Notes: generated by a model not told the origin, from the sequence alone. DNA of 64,000 nucleotides from Ziziphus jujuba (GCF_031755915.1 NC_083388.1:441501-505500); one strand, 5' to 3'; shown: positions 47,685 to 60,118, counted from the first letter of the stretch. Translations and numbers: made by a program.

Positions 47685-47936
47685 AAACAGAAAAATACAA
47701 CTTAAAATTGTGTTTAGTTTTAGTTTTTATTTTTTTCCTTCACATTTATAATTAATTGATAAATATAACAAACTTTACTATTAACTAGTGCTTACAATAA
47801 GCAAACTAAAAAAAGAAAAAAAAATCAAAATCAAAAATAAAAAACTGAACACGTTAATGAATTGCACCTAAATAAATGAATTAACGAAATTAAATAACAA
47901 AACAGTAAACGGCCATGACCACATCTAATCAACGCT

Positions 47937-47982
<46 letters not shown>

Positions 47983-49616
47983 TGCATGCGGTTGGATGGG
48001 GCATAAAATGCAATGTATTCCAGGTCCTTAACATTCAGTAGCTAAAGCTTTTAAAAAATCAGTTGAAAATCCAAATCACATTCAATTGCCTTTGGACATA
48101 AAGCAGAAGATGAACTAATCAAAGTCAACAAAAATAAAAGTATGGGAAAATAACGCTGCTCTCCCTTTCCGTTAGCAAGTGGTATGCATTAACATAATTA
48201 GACTGCCCAAATGTAGTCTCCAATCCGTATTGAATGATGAACACTCGATGGATTAATATTTCGTTTCCATTCATTGGTTCATGTCCATCTCTACGTTAGC
48301 GACTTGTATGAGAGTTTATTCCTCTCTTTTAATTAATTCATTTCTTCGAGTGTCGATTTCTGAAAAATTTTCTCTGACTTGGTTATCCTTGTGAATTGAT
48401 CAAAGACGCGATACATTATTTGTTATTTCATTTATTCCCATCCAATATATGTTTAATTAAAATGAAAAATAAAAAAAGGTTCACCCATCATAATTAATTC
48501 ATAAGAATTTTTGGAGGAATTTGGGTACCTTATAACATTGACTTTTTTGTCACTAATCTTCATCTCTTCCTGAACAAAATCTCGCCAAGGCCAAGTTTGA
48601 GTTTGATGTGATTGGATATTATTATTCGAAGCCAGATGTGCCGAGCCTTTCTGTGAATAGCCATCATCTTGGTCCAGTTACGTTCACATCTTCAACCAAT
48701 CAAAACTAGAGGCACTTAGAGCAACAATTACTCATCCTCAGTTATATATCTCTTGCTGTTAAACCAACTAAATGTTACTCGTGACTTCTCTCTATCCAGT
48801 AATGTTTAACGTAATAGTGATAAAACGGCTTAGTTGAAACTAAATTCTCTCAGAGTTGTGTGAAAAAGATCATCGTACTGCTCTCATATTGAAGCATTTG
48901 AACCTTTTTCTTTTGAAGTTAAATTTACCAGAGTATATTTAAATCACTTTGTCGTAGGTTCAACAGCTAATTAATTGTGATGGTCAGAGGAAGTAGACTG
49001 AGAATTAAAAAAACTGTCACCAATCTCAGTTCTATGACCACCATATAACCCTTAAGTTATAAAAACCAATTCCCTATGCATTTAGCATGATAATATGCTC
49101 TATCAAGGAAAAGGCAAAACAATGCAGAGTGCCATACTATATGAGATCATGCTAACCAGAGAAAGAGAATGACAGAGATTATTTTATTTAATTCAACTGA
49201 AACCATTTTCTCCATGTAGAACCATTTTGTTCATGATTTTGGCTGCACTCAGCCCCATGTCTTTACGGTAAATTTCTAAGTGCATGCATTCATTTGGTAA
49301 TCTTTCTCTGTATAAACACAAAACCGCAGTGGCTCAAATAAAATACTAAAGGGTTGTATTTATCTAAAAGCATAATGCATTTCATCACTTCAAACTACTA
49401 CAACCTGTTTTCCGTTCAACAGAAAAAACTATATTATAGTCCATTTCCATTTTTATCTTCATAAAAGAAAAAAAAAAAAAATGGCACACCAGCGATACAT
49501 AAACTAATACACATTTAGAAGGAAGAAAAAAAAAATTTTTTTTAAAAAAAAAAAAAAGGGAAAGAAGAAGAAGCTAAAAATATACAAGCAAGAGAAAACA
49601 GGTCAAATTTTTTGTC
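47685..49616. other. Intergenic, 3' flank of the RLP pseudogene
   Basis: No gene recognised. Holds a (TA)n run at 47938-47980 and A-rich runs at about 49467-49482 and 49525-49560. Short ORFs have no domain. Confidence 0.5.
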
Positions 49617-51257
49617 TCATTGTCTCCCTTTCCTTATTGGTACCCATTTTCCAAAATTCTTAACCAACCATGTCCATGTCTGCCTCTTCTTGGTAACAAA
49701 GTCACCAAGAACCAATCCAACAACCAGACCACTTATTAATCCTGCCAACATAAATTTCCAATCTAATTCAATAGAAGATCCCAAATCATTGTTGTCTTCT
49801 ACAAAAATAGAAGATGGAGGTGGAAAAACCTTTGAATTTCCACATTTCTTTGGCAATGGATCACCACACAGTCCTGGATTCCACTCAAATGAACTCTGCT
49901 CCATTGTATTAAATTGATTCCCTCATGAAATTAGCCCTGTAAGATTGTTGTGAGAGACATTGAAGTACGCAAGAAATTCGAGTTGATTCAATTGTTGAGG
50001 GATCTCTCCAGAGAGATTGTTTCGAGAAAGATCTAATGACTCGATCATCGATAAGTCTCCCAATGATGTCGGGATGCAACCACTTAGTATCTTATTTGAA
50101 AGGTTCAATGAGTGAAGGGCCTTTAGGTTCCCAATGAATTCAAGAATCTCTTCTTCGAATTTATTGCTTGAGAGATCAATAAAAGCAAAAAAATCTTGAA
50201 TGGCACTATAGTATATCTCCACCCCTTTGTATGCTACTGTGATTGTGTAACGATATATGTATTCAGATCCATAAGAGTTTGGAAGAGTATATACCCAATT
50301 TGCGTCCATGTATGAAGCATTGTTAGGAAGGTTGATCTCTGTCATGGCATTCCAGTTAAGCATGTAATGATATGGTAGCTCACCTGTGAAATGGTTGTAT
50401 GACAGGTCAATAATTTGCAACTTGGGGAAGTACTTCAAATCCTTTTTGGGTTTCCCAATCACACCAAGGAATCCATTGCAGCACAGTGTGAGAACTTTCA
50501 ACTTTGGAAGAGATCCCAACCAAGGAGAGAAAACATCATTCAACTGGTTGTTTGAAAGAGAGTGCTTGTAGAGCCATACAATTTGACAAGGATTGTGGTA
50601 GTTTCCCCTGCAACTGATTATAACTGAGATCAATCAGTCTCAAATTACTTGCCTTGTTGCACATTTGAGGAATGCTACCTTGAAGAGAGTTGTTTCTTAA
50701 ATCCCACATTGACAGAGAATCGCTGAAGTTTCCTAAACATTGCGGAATCATGCCACTTAAGTTGTTATTGGATAAACTAAGGCAGGAAAGAGAACTCGGT
50801 TTGCAGAAGAGAGGTGGAATTTCTCTTGTCAGCATGTTGTTTGAGACATTATAATCAACAAGGGATGAAGGAGGAATAGGTAGTGGTCCTCGAAGCTTGT
50901 TGAACGAAAGGTTTAGTTTTCGCAAGTTAGAATGGGGAAGAACAGTTGCTGTAGATTGGTGAAAGCTTGTTCGGCAATTTTCAGCAATGTTAAAAGTGAT
51001 CAAAGTGTCTAAGCTTGTGCTCCACATCCACTTGGGAATTTGGCCATAGATTCTGTTCCTAGAAAGTACTAGCCATGTCAGATTGTTTTGGTATCTAAGG
51101 AAATTTGGGAACTCAACTAAGTTGCAAGTACCTAATGATAAATGCTCGAATTTGGAAATTGTTGCATTTATGTTTCCTTTTCCAAAGACCAATGACAAAT
51201 CGTTCAGACCTAGTTGGAGCTTGAATAGACTTTTTATGTTGAAAAACATATCAAAGT
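49617..51257 (-). pseudogene. LRR receptor-like protein (RLP), C-terminal part
   Basis: This is the downstream half of the RLP interrupted by the Copia element. It reads LRRs (for example LDLSRNNLSGEIPQQLNQLE near 50000), an island-like region (about 50250-50330), the last repeats and the phrase NPGLCGDPLPKKCGNS. A membrane segment follows (FMLAGLISGLVVGLVLGDFV, about 49690-49750) and a short basic cytoplasmic tail ends at 49617. There is no kinase domain, as expected for an RLP, a cell-surface immune or developmental receptor that needs an adaptor kinase. Lesions: a one-base frameshift at about 50573 and a TGA at about 49923 just before GNQFNTMEQ. The first codons at 51257 join directly in frame with the part beyond the Copia element. 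Confidence 0.9.
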
Positions 51258-51868
51258 TGTGATGATTTAATCCTTAAAATCACCTTGTAATGCTGCTGTG
51301 ATGATTTGCAAAACTGGTGCAAAATTGCAAAACTGGTGCAGAACTTGTTTTATGTGTTTTTCAAGCTTCTGGAGGTCAAAACAGTGCACTTCATTATTTT
51401 GGAAGTAAAGAATGGCAAAACGGTCATTTTGCCTCACAGCTTAAGTAGAGTGACGTCATTTTGAGACAACACTAATTATATATATGTCTTCCTCCTTCAC
51501 AACGAGATTAAGAGAGATAAAAATCAAATTTTCAAAAAGTTGCAAAAGCAGGAAAAAACTCCAAGAAATCTGTTTTCATTCCCTCGTGTTCTTCTTTGTG
51601 TGTGTAATTGATTCTTGGTGAGGTTCTTTGTGAGCTTGGTAAAGAACACTGAGTGAAAAAGGTGTAACAGGGGCTTTGGGTTGTGAATATCTGAGTGATT
51701 TCATAGTTTAAGTTTTGTAGTTATTTTCTGTGATAGCAGTTACTCAATAAAATACCAGAAGCTCTCACCGGAGCAACGAGGACATAGGCTATCTTGGCCG
51801 AACCTCGATAACTCTTGTTGTTGTTTGTGTTACTTAGTTTTTCAGTTTTGCTCTCTAATTTTCCAACA
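51258..51868 (+). repeat. Copia 5' LTR (611 bp)
   Basis: Starts TG and ends CA. A TATA-like AATTATATATATG at about 51473 is the likely promoter. Contains a small internal duplication absent from the 3' LTR. Confidence 0.93.
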
Positions 51869-51869
51869 G

Positions 51870-51882
51870 TGGTATCAGAGGT
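51870..51882 (+). other. Copia primer-binding site
   Basis: TGGTATCAGAGGT begins two bases after the 5' LTR and complements the 3' end of initiator methionine tRNA, the usual primer for plant Copia elements. Confidence 0.9.
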
Positions 51883-52092
51883 TTGGGTATTTCTAATTCT
51901 CGGTGAGTTGGATATTCTTCCTTTTTTTAATTCTTGGTGAATTGGGTTTCTTCAATTCTTGGTGAGTTGGGCATTTTCAATTCTTGGTGAGTTGGGTAAT
52001 TTCGGTTCTTGGTGAATTTGGATATTTCAATTCTGGGTGAGTTTTTTATTAACAATCTTGGAAGAGAGATTTGGTTCTGGCCAATTCAAAGG

Positions 52093-52848
52093 ATGTTTAC
52101 GAAAATGGAGATTGAAGTCTTCAATGGAAAGGGAGACTTCTTGCTCTGGCGCAAGAAGATGAGGGCTATGCTGGTCCAGATGAAGGTGGCAAGGGCGATC
52201 GATGGGTCATATACAGTAAATGTCACCGAAGAAAAGAAGCTTGAAATTGATGAAATTGCAATGAGTACTATCATCCTTCGTCTTTCTGACAATGTGTTGA
52301 GGCAGGTAGATGATGTGAGTACTACTTCACAGATGTGGCAGAAACTTGAACAGCTTTACTTGGTGAGATCTTTACCTGACAGAATTCTTTTATTAGAACA
52401 ATTTTTTGGTTTCAAAATGGATACCACTAAGGACTTAGATGCTAACCTTGATTCTTTTAATCGATTAATACTGAGTCTTGCAAACTGTAATGTTGTTTTT
52501 AATGATGAACGTCATGCTGTGATATTATTAAACTCCTTGCTTGAGACTTATAGAGAAGTGAAGAATGTCATTAAGTATGGCAGAGACTCTTTGTCCTTTG
52601 AAACAGTAGTGAGTACCCTCAGGTCCCGAGACTTGGAATTGAAATCTGAGTCTAAAGGGGAAGGACTTACAGTAAGAGGTAGGAGCACCACTCGAAGCTG
52701 GGGTCACAATGACCATAGAAGTAAATCTAGAGAACATCCTAGATCTAAATCTAGGATAAGAGGCAGGAAGTGTTATTACTGCAATAGAGAGGGCCATTTT
52801 ATTAAAAATTGTTTTAAGAAAAGAAAAGATGAAAAAGAGAAAGGCTAA
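52093..52848 (+). pseudogene. Copia gag (nucleocapsid) region
   Basis: Open from the ATG at 52093 to TAA at 52846 in one frame. It encodes a Copia gag with an N-terminal FNGKGDFLLWRKKMRAMLVQ motif and, near the end, a CCHC zinc knuckle (CYYCNREGHFIKNC). In an active element gag packages RNA into virus-like particles. Here the following pol frame is broken, so I treat it as part of a dead element, although gag itself is open. Confidence 0.85.
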
Positions 52849-55800
52849 GAAACAGGTGACTTGGCAGTGGCTTATACTGGTTTGGAGCCTGCAGAGGTCT
52901 TGGTTGTGTCTTCCAGTCAAGGCAAATCTAAATGGGTGTTAGATAGGTTGTTCCTTTCATGTGTGTCCTGATTTAAGTTGTTTCCATTCTTATTCTAAGT
53001 ATGATGGTGGTCAAGTCCTTCTAGAAAACAACCTGTCATGTCAAGTAGTTAGCATTGGAAATGTACAACTACAACTATTAGATGGTACCATTAAGACTCT
53101 TACTTCAGTTAGACATGTCCCTGATTTGAAGAGGAATTTAATTTCTCTTGGCATGTTAAATGAATCTAGTTTTTCTTGTAAAACTGAAAATGGTACTATG
53201 AAAGTGACTAAGGATTCTCCTTTTGTTATGAAAGGTGTGAAAAAGAATGGTTTGTTGTTTTGCTCTATAAAACAGTGACTAATTCTAGTAATGCTTCTGT
53301 TAGTTCATCAATTGATAAAAATATTTTGTGACATAATAAATTAGGTCACATTAGAGAAAAAGGTTTGTACTACTTGACTAAACAAAATGTGTTTGGCAAG
53401 GATATAATCAGCAAGCTAGAATTTTGTGAAAATTGTATTTTAGGAAAACAACATAGGCTTAGCTTTAACTTGAGTACAAGTAGAGCTAAATCTATGTTAG
53501 AATATGTGCATGCTGATTTGTGGGGCCCTGTCAAGGTACAAACACAAAGTGGTAATATGTATTTTTTATCAATAATTGATGATTTTTCTCGAAAAGTTTG
53601 GGTTTACTTGCTGAAAATCAAAGATGAAGCATTTCCTAGGTTTAAAGAATGGAAATTACTTGTTGAAAATCAAACCAATAAACCTATAAAAGCCTTGAGA
53701 ATCGATAATGGTCTAGAATTTTGTAATAGAGAATTTGATAATTCCTGTAAGTCTCATGGTATACTAAGACATAGAACTGTTAAGCACACACCACAGCAAA
53801 ATGGTGTAGCTGAAAGGATGAATAGGACTTTGCTTGAGAAGGTGAGATGTATGCTTGTTTCATCTGGTTTACCCAAATTGTTTTAGGGTGAGGTTGTTAT
53901 GACAGCTATACATTTGGTAAATTTATCACCATCTACTATTTTAAATTTTAAATCCCCTGAACATATGTGGCTTGATAAGAAGTCTGATTATAGTAAGCTT
54001 GGCTGTGCTCCATATGTACATCAAGCTGAGGGAAAACTTGAACCTAGGAGTATAAAATGTGTTTTCTTAGGTTATCCTTCAGATGTTAAGGGTTATAGAC
54101 TTTGGGATAAAGAAAGTCAGGGTTATAAAGTCATTATAAGTAGAGATGTAATATTTGATGAAACTTCTATGCCTTGTAACTAACAGTGCAGTAAATGAGA
54201 TGAGTAACAAGCTGGAAACAAGAAGCCTTGATTTACTTCTTGAGATGGAAAGTCAAGAGGATGAAAATCTAAGTGATAAGCCAAATGATGAAGCTGTCTG
54301 TGAACCTGCAAGTGTTGATGAACCAGAAAAGCATACACCTGCCCAATCAGATGAAGAGTCAGAAGATGAACAACCAAAGCAAAAATCGTCAAGTCCAAGA
54401 CAAAAAAATATAGCTTCACCAGGATACTTGCTGACCCGAGATAAAGCAAGTGAAGCCTAATAGAAAGTACAACTATGCAGATTTCATAGCTTTAGCCTTA
54501 GTGGCATTTCAAGATCTTACAGATAATGAGCCAAGAAGTTATTTGGAAGGTGTGAAATCAAAGGAAGCTGCAAAATGGAAAGAAGCTATGGTTGAAGAAA
54601 TGGAATCTTTACATAAAAATGAGACTTGGGAGTTGGTACCAGAACCTGCAAACCAGAAAATTGTAGATTGCAAATGGATCTACAAAGTCAAGGAAGGAAT
54701 GACAGAGTCTGAACCAATGAGATTTAAAGCCAGATTAGTGGCTAAGGGGTTTACTCAAGTTGAAGGCATAAACTACAATGAAATTTTCTCACCGGTTGTC
54801 AAGTATACAACCATAAGGATCATGTTGGCTTTGGTAACTCAGTTTAATTGGGAGTTAGAAAAGATGGATGTTAAGACTGTGTTTCTTCATGGAGAATTAG
54901 AAGAAACTATATACATGAGACAGCTTGAATGTTTTGAAATTAAGAGAAAAGGTAGAGATCTTGTGTGTTTGCTTAAGAAATCATTGTATGGACTTAAGCA
55001 GTCACCAAAATAGTGGTATAAAAAGGTTTGATTCATTTGTGGTAAAAGTTGGTTTTGTGAGAAGTAATTTTGATAGCTGTTTATATTTTAAGGACACTAT
55101 GACAGACAAGGCAGTGTATCTTTTATTATATGTGGATGATATGCTGCTAGCAGGTCCAGATGGTAAACTTATACGTTTTGTGAAGAATTTACTCAAGTTT
55201 GAGTTTGAAATGAAGGACCTTGGACAAGACAAGAAGATTTTGGGAATAGAAATTGTGAGAAACAGATCGAGATATGAGATGAAGCTGCTGTAATCTTCCT
55301 ACATTTAGAAAGTGGTGTCCAGATTTTCTATGGAAGGTGCAAAACCAGCAAATGTTCCACTTGGTGGACATTTCAAGCTATCTAGTGAGCAATGTCCAGC
55401 TATAGAGCAAGAGAAGAAAGATATGGTGGCTGTACCATATTCAAATGATGTGGGATCTGTGATGTATGTGATGATCTGCACTAGGCCAGATTTAGCTCAT
55501 GTCATTAGTGTCTTGAGTAGATACATGGCTAATCCTGGCTGAGATCATTGGGAGGAAATGAAATGGCTTCTATGATATTTGAAGCCCACAGTGAGTGAAG
55601 GTTTGATTTATAAAGGAAATTCAAGTGATGTTGAGTTAATTGGGTATTTGGATTTTGACTATGCTGGTGATAGGAACAGAAGGAGATCTATGTCTTCTTA
55701 TGCTTTCACTTTGGGTGGAAATTGTATAAGTTGGAAGTCTCAGTTGCAATCTGTGGTGGCTTTATTGACAATTAAATCTGAATATATGGCAGCAACAGAG

Positions 55801-56093
55801 GCTGCAAAAGAAGCTATTTGGCTTAATGGTCTATTGACAGAACTTAAAGCACTTAATCAAGAGGTTGTTTTATACTCAGATAGTCAAAGTGCAATCCACT
55901 TGTGTAAAAATCCGGTATTTCATGAAAGATCTAAACATATTCAGGTCAGGTATCACTTTATCAGAGATATGATAGCTCAATAGGTGATTAAGTTGAAGAA
56001 AATTCCTACTGAACTCAATCCTTCTGATATGGGTACAAAGGTGCTTACTGTTGGCAAGTTTAATACTTGCAAGAATCTGCTCCGAGTTGGAGC
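52849..56093 (+). pseudogene. Copia pol remnant (protease, integrase, RT, RNase H)
   Basis: In order: a protease region with the active-site triplet damaged (WVLD then a missing codon and shift at about 52945); the gag-pre-integrase segment with TGA at about 53329 where Trp is expected; the integrase core (53365-53886, with HADLWGP, RIDNGLEF and TPQQNGVAERMNRT) ended by TAG for Trp at 53884; a linker; RT (54450-55293, with RFKARLVAKGFTQ and YVDDML) broken by TAG for Gln at about 55011; and RNase H (55579-55983, with YLDFDYAGDRNRRRSMSSYA and LYSDSQSAIHLC), preceded by TGA codons where CGA (Arg) is expected at about 55540 and 55576. The stops are almost all explicable as C-to-T or G-to-A changes. 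Confidence 0.9.
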
Positions 56094-56173
56094 AAGCTGA
56101 TTTGGTGATGGTTATTTTTGCTGGGATGATGATGAGCTTCTGTTGAATTGAATTTGAGGATTAGATGGAAATA

Positions 56174-56766
56174 TGTGATGATTTAATCCTCAAATTCACC
56201 TTGTAATGTTGCTGTGATGATTTGCAGAATTGGTGCAGAACCTGTTTTATGTGTTTTTCAAGCTTCTGAAGGTCAAAACGGTGCATTTCATTATTTTGGA
56301 AGTAAAGAATGGCAAAATGGTCATTTTGCCTCACAACTTAAGTAGAGTGAAGTTGTTTTGAGACAACACTAATTATATATATGTCTTCCTCCTTCACAAC
56401 GAGATTAAGAGAGATAAAAATCAAATTTCCAAAAAGTTGCAGAAGCGGGAAAAAAACTCCAAAAAATCTGTTTTCATTCCCTTATGTTCTTTTTTGTGTG
56501 TGTAATTGATTCTCGGTGAGGTTCTTTGTGAGCCTGGTAAAGAACACTGAGTGAAAAGGGTGTAACAGGGGCTTTGGGTTGTGAATATCTAAGTGATTTC
56601 ATAGTTTAAGTTCTGTAGTTATTTTATGTGACAGCAGCTACTCAATAAAATACCAGAAGCTCTCACCGAAGCAACGAGGACATAGGCTATCTTGGCCGAA
56701 CCTCGATAACTCTTGTTGTTGTTTGTGTTACTTAGTTTTTCAATTTTGCTCTCTAATTTTCCAACA
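56174..56766 (+). repeat. Copia 3' LTR (593 bp)
   Basis: Starts TGTGATGATTT and ends CCAACA, then AAAGT. Closely similar to the 5' LTR. No strong polypurine tract is visible just before it (GAGGATTAGATGGAAATA). Confidence 0.93.
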
Positions 56767-58001
56767 AAAGTCCACAGTGCCAGCCAAATTGTTAGCACTT
56801 AGAGAAAGCTCTTGAAGATTCACCAGTTTAGATAATGATTGAGGAATTAAACCATGAAATTCATTTAGCTGAAGATCAATCCCTGTTATTTGGGTAAGGT
56901 TTCCCAGCCAAGACAGGATTGTACCAATTAGTCAATTTCCAAAAAAAGATATAACACGAAGCTAAGTGAGATTTTGAAAAGAAAATGGGATGTAATCGCT
57001 TAAATTGCTATTATCAAGATTTAGATAAACAAGGTTGGTAAGTTTACCAAATGAAGATGGAATAGGCCTAGAAAAATTGCAGTCAGAAGCATCAAACACA
57101 GCCAATGATTCAAACTTTTCAGGTGAAGTGAGGCTTCCTTAAGATCTAGTGCTTCTAACCTTCAACGTTGTAAGAGGACTACTATGGTGGAGTTCAGGCA
57201 AGTAACCAGTGAGATTGTAATTGTATCCAACATTAACAGTTCTTAGATTTGATAATTGAAAAACTTTTACTAGAAATTCACCATACAGACACAATCTTCA
57301 AGAAAGAGAGATGTCAAAGAAGTGAGATATACTAATGACTCTGGCAGTGTGGATGATATGTCGACACCGCTGAGATTAAGTTGTTCTAGGCTAGTCAAGT
57401 GTTGTACAAGGCCATTAAACCCAAAACTTCCAAGTTTCGGAGACCATTCTCCAGTGCTAGAATCATAATTCCCAGAAAGATCAAGAGAAGACAAATTCGA
57501 CAAACGCAAAATTTCGTATGGGACTTGACCAAAAAAGGCAGAAACTGAGAGGTTGAGATAAATCAATCTCGAAAACTGACCTATAAGAGTAGGAATTTGA
57601 GAGCCATTGAAGTAATTGTCAGCCAGATTGAGCCTCTGAAGATGGAAGAGTTGGAAAAGGGTAGAGTTGGAGTTGACAAAGCCATAGAGAAAGCTACTGC
57701 TAACACCAAGGCTAATCACATGACCTGTGTGTTCATCACACTGGATTCAATCCCATGAGCAGCAGTTGCTATTCTCTTTAGGTTTCCATTCTAGAAGTTT
57801 GGGATAAGCAGTTTCAGAACGAGAAGCATACTTGTTGATGAGAAAACTTTGCTTGAATTGCAACAAAGCAATTCTCTCATCATCATGGCAAGAATGCTGC
57901 TCATGCATAGAATTAGCAACAGATTTAGTAAACACAAGATTACACAGCAAAAGGTAGCGTAAAAACAGGCGCAGCAACACTAATAAGCACATCTCATGCA
58001 T
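56767..58001 (-). pseudogene. LRR receptor-like protein (RLP), N-terminal part
   Basis: The upstream half of the split gene starts at 58001 with a signal peptide (LLVLLRLFLRYLLLC), then the N-terminal cap (SCHDDERIALLQFKQSF and NCCSWD), then LRRs (LQRLNLADNYFNGSQIPTLI, and LEQLNLSGVDISSTLPESLV). Lesions: TGA where Gly is expected right after NCCSWD at about 57746, a one-base deletion at about 57285 (DC-G-LYGEF expected), and stops at about 57140, 56963 and 56930. The last codons (ANNLAGTVDF) run in frame across the AAAGT duplication into the other half. The gene was therefore damaged beyond the Copia insertion. Confidence 0.9.
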
Positions 58002-58071
58002 GACTATTACCCCAAAATAATGCCTAAATTTGATGATTTTTTTCCCCCACCTTTCCCTTAGATGAGCTATA

Positions 58072-58102
<31 letters not shown>

Positions 58103-58280
58103 GGATATACTCTATATTATATATATTTATATATATTTTGGTAATATAGACGAGCTAATGTCGAATACATGGGCTAACGTTGTACAACTTATGCGAGGGT
58201 CAAGTCGTCTTTCTGAACTGATGTTTCTCTACCCATCTACCAACATATAAATTCGTCTGCCAACTGCCTCATAATTGGAA
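58002..58280. other. RLP upstream flank
   Basis: Includes (TA)n at about 58077-58101 and a segment (ATCTACCAACATATAAATT, about 58236) closely matching 60870-60895. This hints at a duplicated promoter-side flank. No gene. Confidence 0.5.
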
Positions 58281-58299
58281 ATATTTATTGCCAATACGT

Positions 58300-58770
58300 G
58301 GGTGTCCTTTTTTTTTTTTAATTTTTTTATGGTTAGTATCCGTACTTTTTTTTTTTTCCTCTCTTTTCTCTCATTCGTATAATTGTGATATATATATTTA
58401 TATACATATATATATATATTTTTTTAATTCACCAAAAAATAATCTGTATGATTTTTTTGTCAAATTCCTTTTTTTTTTTTCCTACAATTCTCTTTTTCTT
58501 TTTATATTTTTAATTGCATCAGCTTTTTTATTTTTCTTTTTTCCTTTTTCGCATCACTGATTATTTTTCTCTCACTTTCTATCTCCATACTTTTTTTTTC
58601 TTCATCGGTATTTGGGTGTATATATATATATATATGTATATATATATTTCTTTATCTTTGATTTTTTTTTCTTCTTATTTTCTATTTTTTTGTTTTTGTT
58701 TATCTTTGTTTCTTTTCTCCCAGTGTTCGAGTTCCTCCCCCCCCCCCCCCCCCCCTTTTTTTTTTTTTGT
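58300..58770. repeat. Long pyrimidine-rich tract with C19-T14 run
   Basis: About 470 bases with very strong T/C bias on the plus strand, broken by (TA)n runs at about 58388-58420 and 58618-58647, ending with 19 C (58737-58755) then 14 T (58756-58769). The ORFs over it are low-complexity artefacts. Confidence 0.9.
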
Positions 58771-59272
58771 AATATAACAAGAATATATGGAAAATCTGTG
58801 ATTGTATAAATTAAAAGGCACAATTTTGATAATTTATGCTGATATTAAAATTTTTAATATTAGATAAACTCTTTCAAAAAAAAATTACTAGATAAATAAT
58901 TTATCTAATTTAAATCTTTTTGTTTAATTGAAAAATCAATATTATATGGTAAATTATATTTATTTTTATCAATTATTATATAAAAAATAGTCAAGTCCAA
59001 TTGACACTATACACAAAACTGGATTAATTTTATCCAATCCTATTCTATACTAATTTTAGTCTAAAATATAGTCCAATCCTATCTTGCTAACAAAACCGAC
59101 TTTTAAAGTATTTAAAGAATAATGTTAAACATACCAAATTATTAATATAATTTATTTATCCAACAACACAACTTAAAAGATATTATTGGTTGACTTATTG
59201 ATATAATTTAAACCTAACTATATATAAATCAACATTAAAATAGATATGTAAATAAAAAAAATTAATTAAATA
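58771..59272. other. AT-rich intergenic DNA
   Basis: No gene seen. Confidence 0.5.
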
Positions 59273-60118
59273 TTCAATGAAACTTTATGTATAAATACTA
59301 CGAGAAAAGGAACAGTACGCTTTTAATTGAAAAAGTAATGTGCATATTTATTCATAAGAAATATTAACAAAAACACATCTTATTTAAATGTTTATTTATT
59401 TATTCTTTTAACTAATAAGAACACTTTAGTCAAATGGTGTTTGAATAAGATATGCTGCTATACAAATACTAGTAAAACAAACCTTATTCAGATGCTATTC
59501 AAACATTAATCATACGTAGTAGCACTCTTTAGTCTGCAGTAATTCTTTGATCCAGGAATTTTGAATGAAGTTTTATTTAGGACAACATTATCTTCTTTAA
59601 GATATGCTTGTATTTTATTTATACATGTACTTTGAAGAGGATATGCGTTGTTCTAGATAAAAATTCGTCTAGGATTCCTGTACAAGAAAAAAATTACTTT
59701 AGTGTAACTATCCAAAATATTGGAAAAAAGTGTTGATAGCGGCACATGGAGACACGAATCTTAATAGATTGGAGTACAACAGGGCTGTAAATGTGAAAAT
59801 TATACACATACACATGACTTAATTTCTCTGTTCTTTTGAGTTTTACAAATATGTATAAATACATGTATTATTATATTCATATTTACGTTTAAGAAATTAT
59901 GAAATATTCTCTTAATTTCCTTATCGAAAATATAAAGATAAAAGAAAAAACTTGAAGTAATTAACTAGCTAGCTTTTGATTAATAAATAGTTCCCTTTCA
60001 CATGCAGAAGAAGAAAAATAATTCCAGAGCATTGAAGCTTTTTGACAAGAAGGCACATGAAATAAAACTACGAGATTTAGAAAATTTATAAGTCTAATGA
60101 CAGGATGGTGTCATGTTG
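59273..60118. repeat. Right copy of the duplicated spacer flanking the RLP locus
   Basis: Partner of 45640-46425, same orientation. Has its own insertion at about 59550-59700 (a palindromic-looking AGACGAATTTTTATCTAGA region). No gene. Confidence 0.8.

Larger units (their letters stand above)
51258..56766 (+). mobile_element. Copia LTR retrotransposon inserted in the RLP gene
   Basis: The element runs from TGTGATGATTT at 51258 to CCAACA at 56766, with LTRs of 611 and 593 bp. It is flanked by the 5-bp target duplication AAAGT (51253-51257 and 56767-56771). A primer-binding site, gag, protease, integrase, reverse transcriptase and RNase H occur in Copia order on the plus strand, opposite to the host gene. 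Numerous stops break the polyprotein. The LTRs differ at several sites, and the 5' LTR has an extra copy of an 18-19-base segment (GCAAAACTGGTGC region). It is no longer autonomous. Confidence 0.95.

Noticed and set aside
54180..54449. Minus-strand ORF inside the Copia linker
   Set aside because: Antisense shadow of the acidic pol linker.
58062..58823. Several Tyr/Ile- and Phe-rich ORFs
   Set aside because: They translate TA repeats and the pyrimidine tract.
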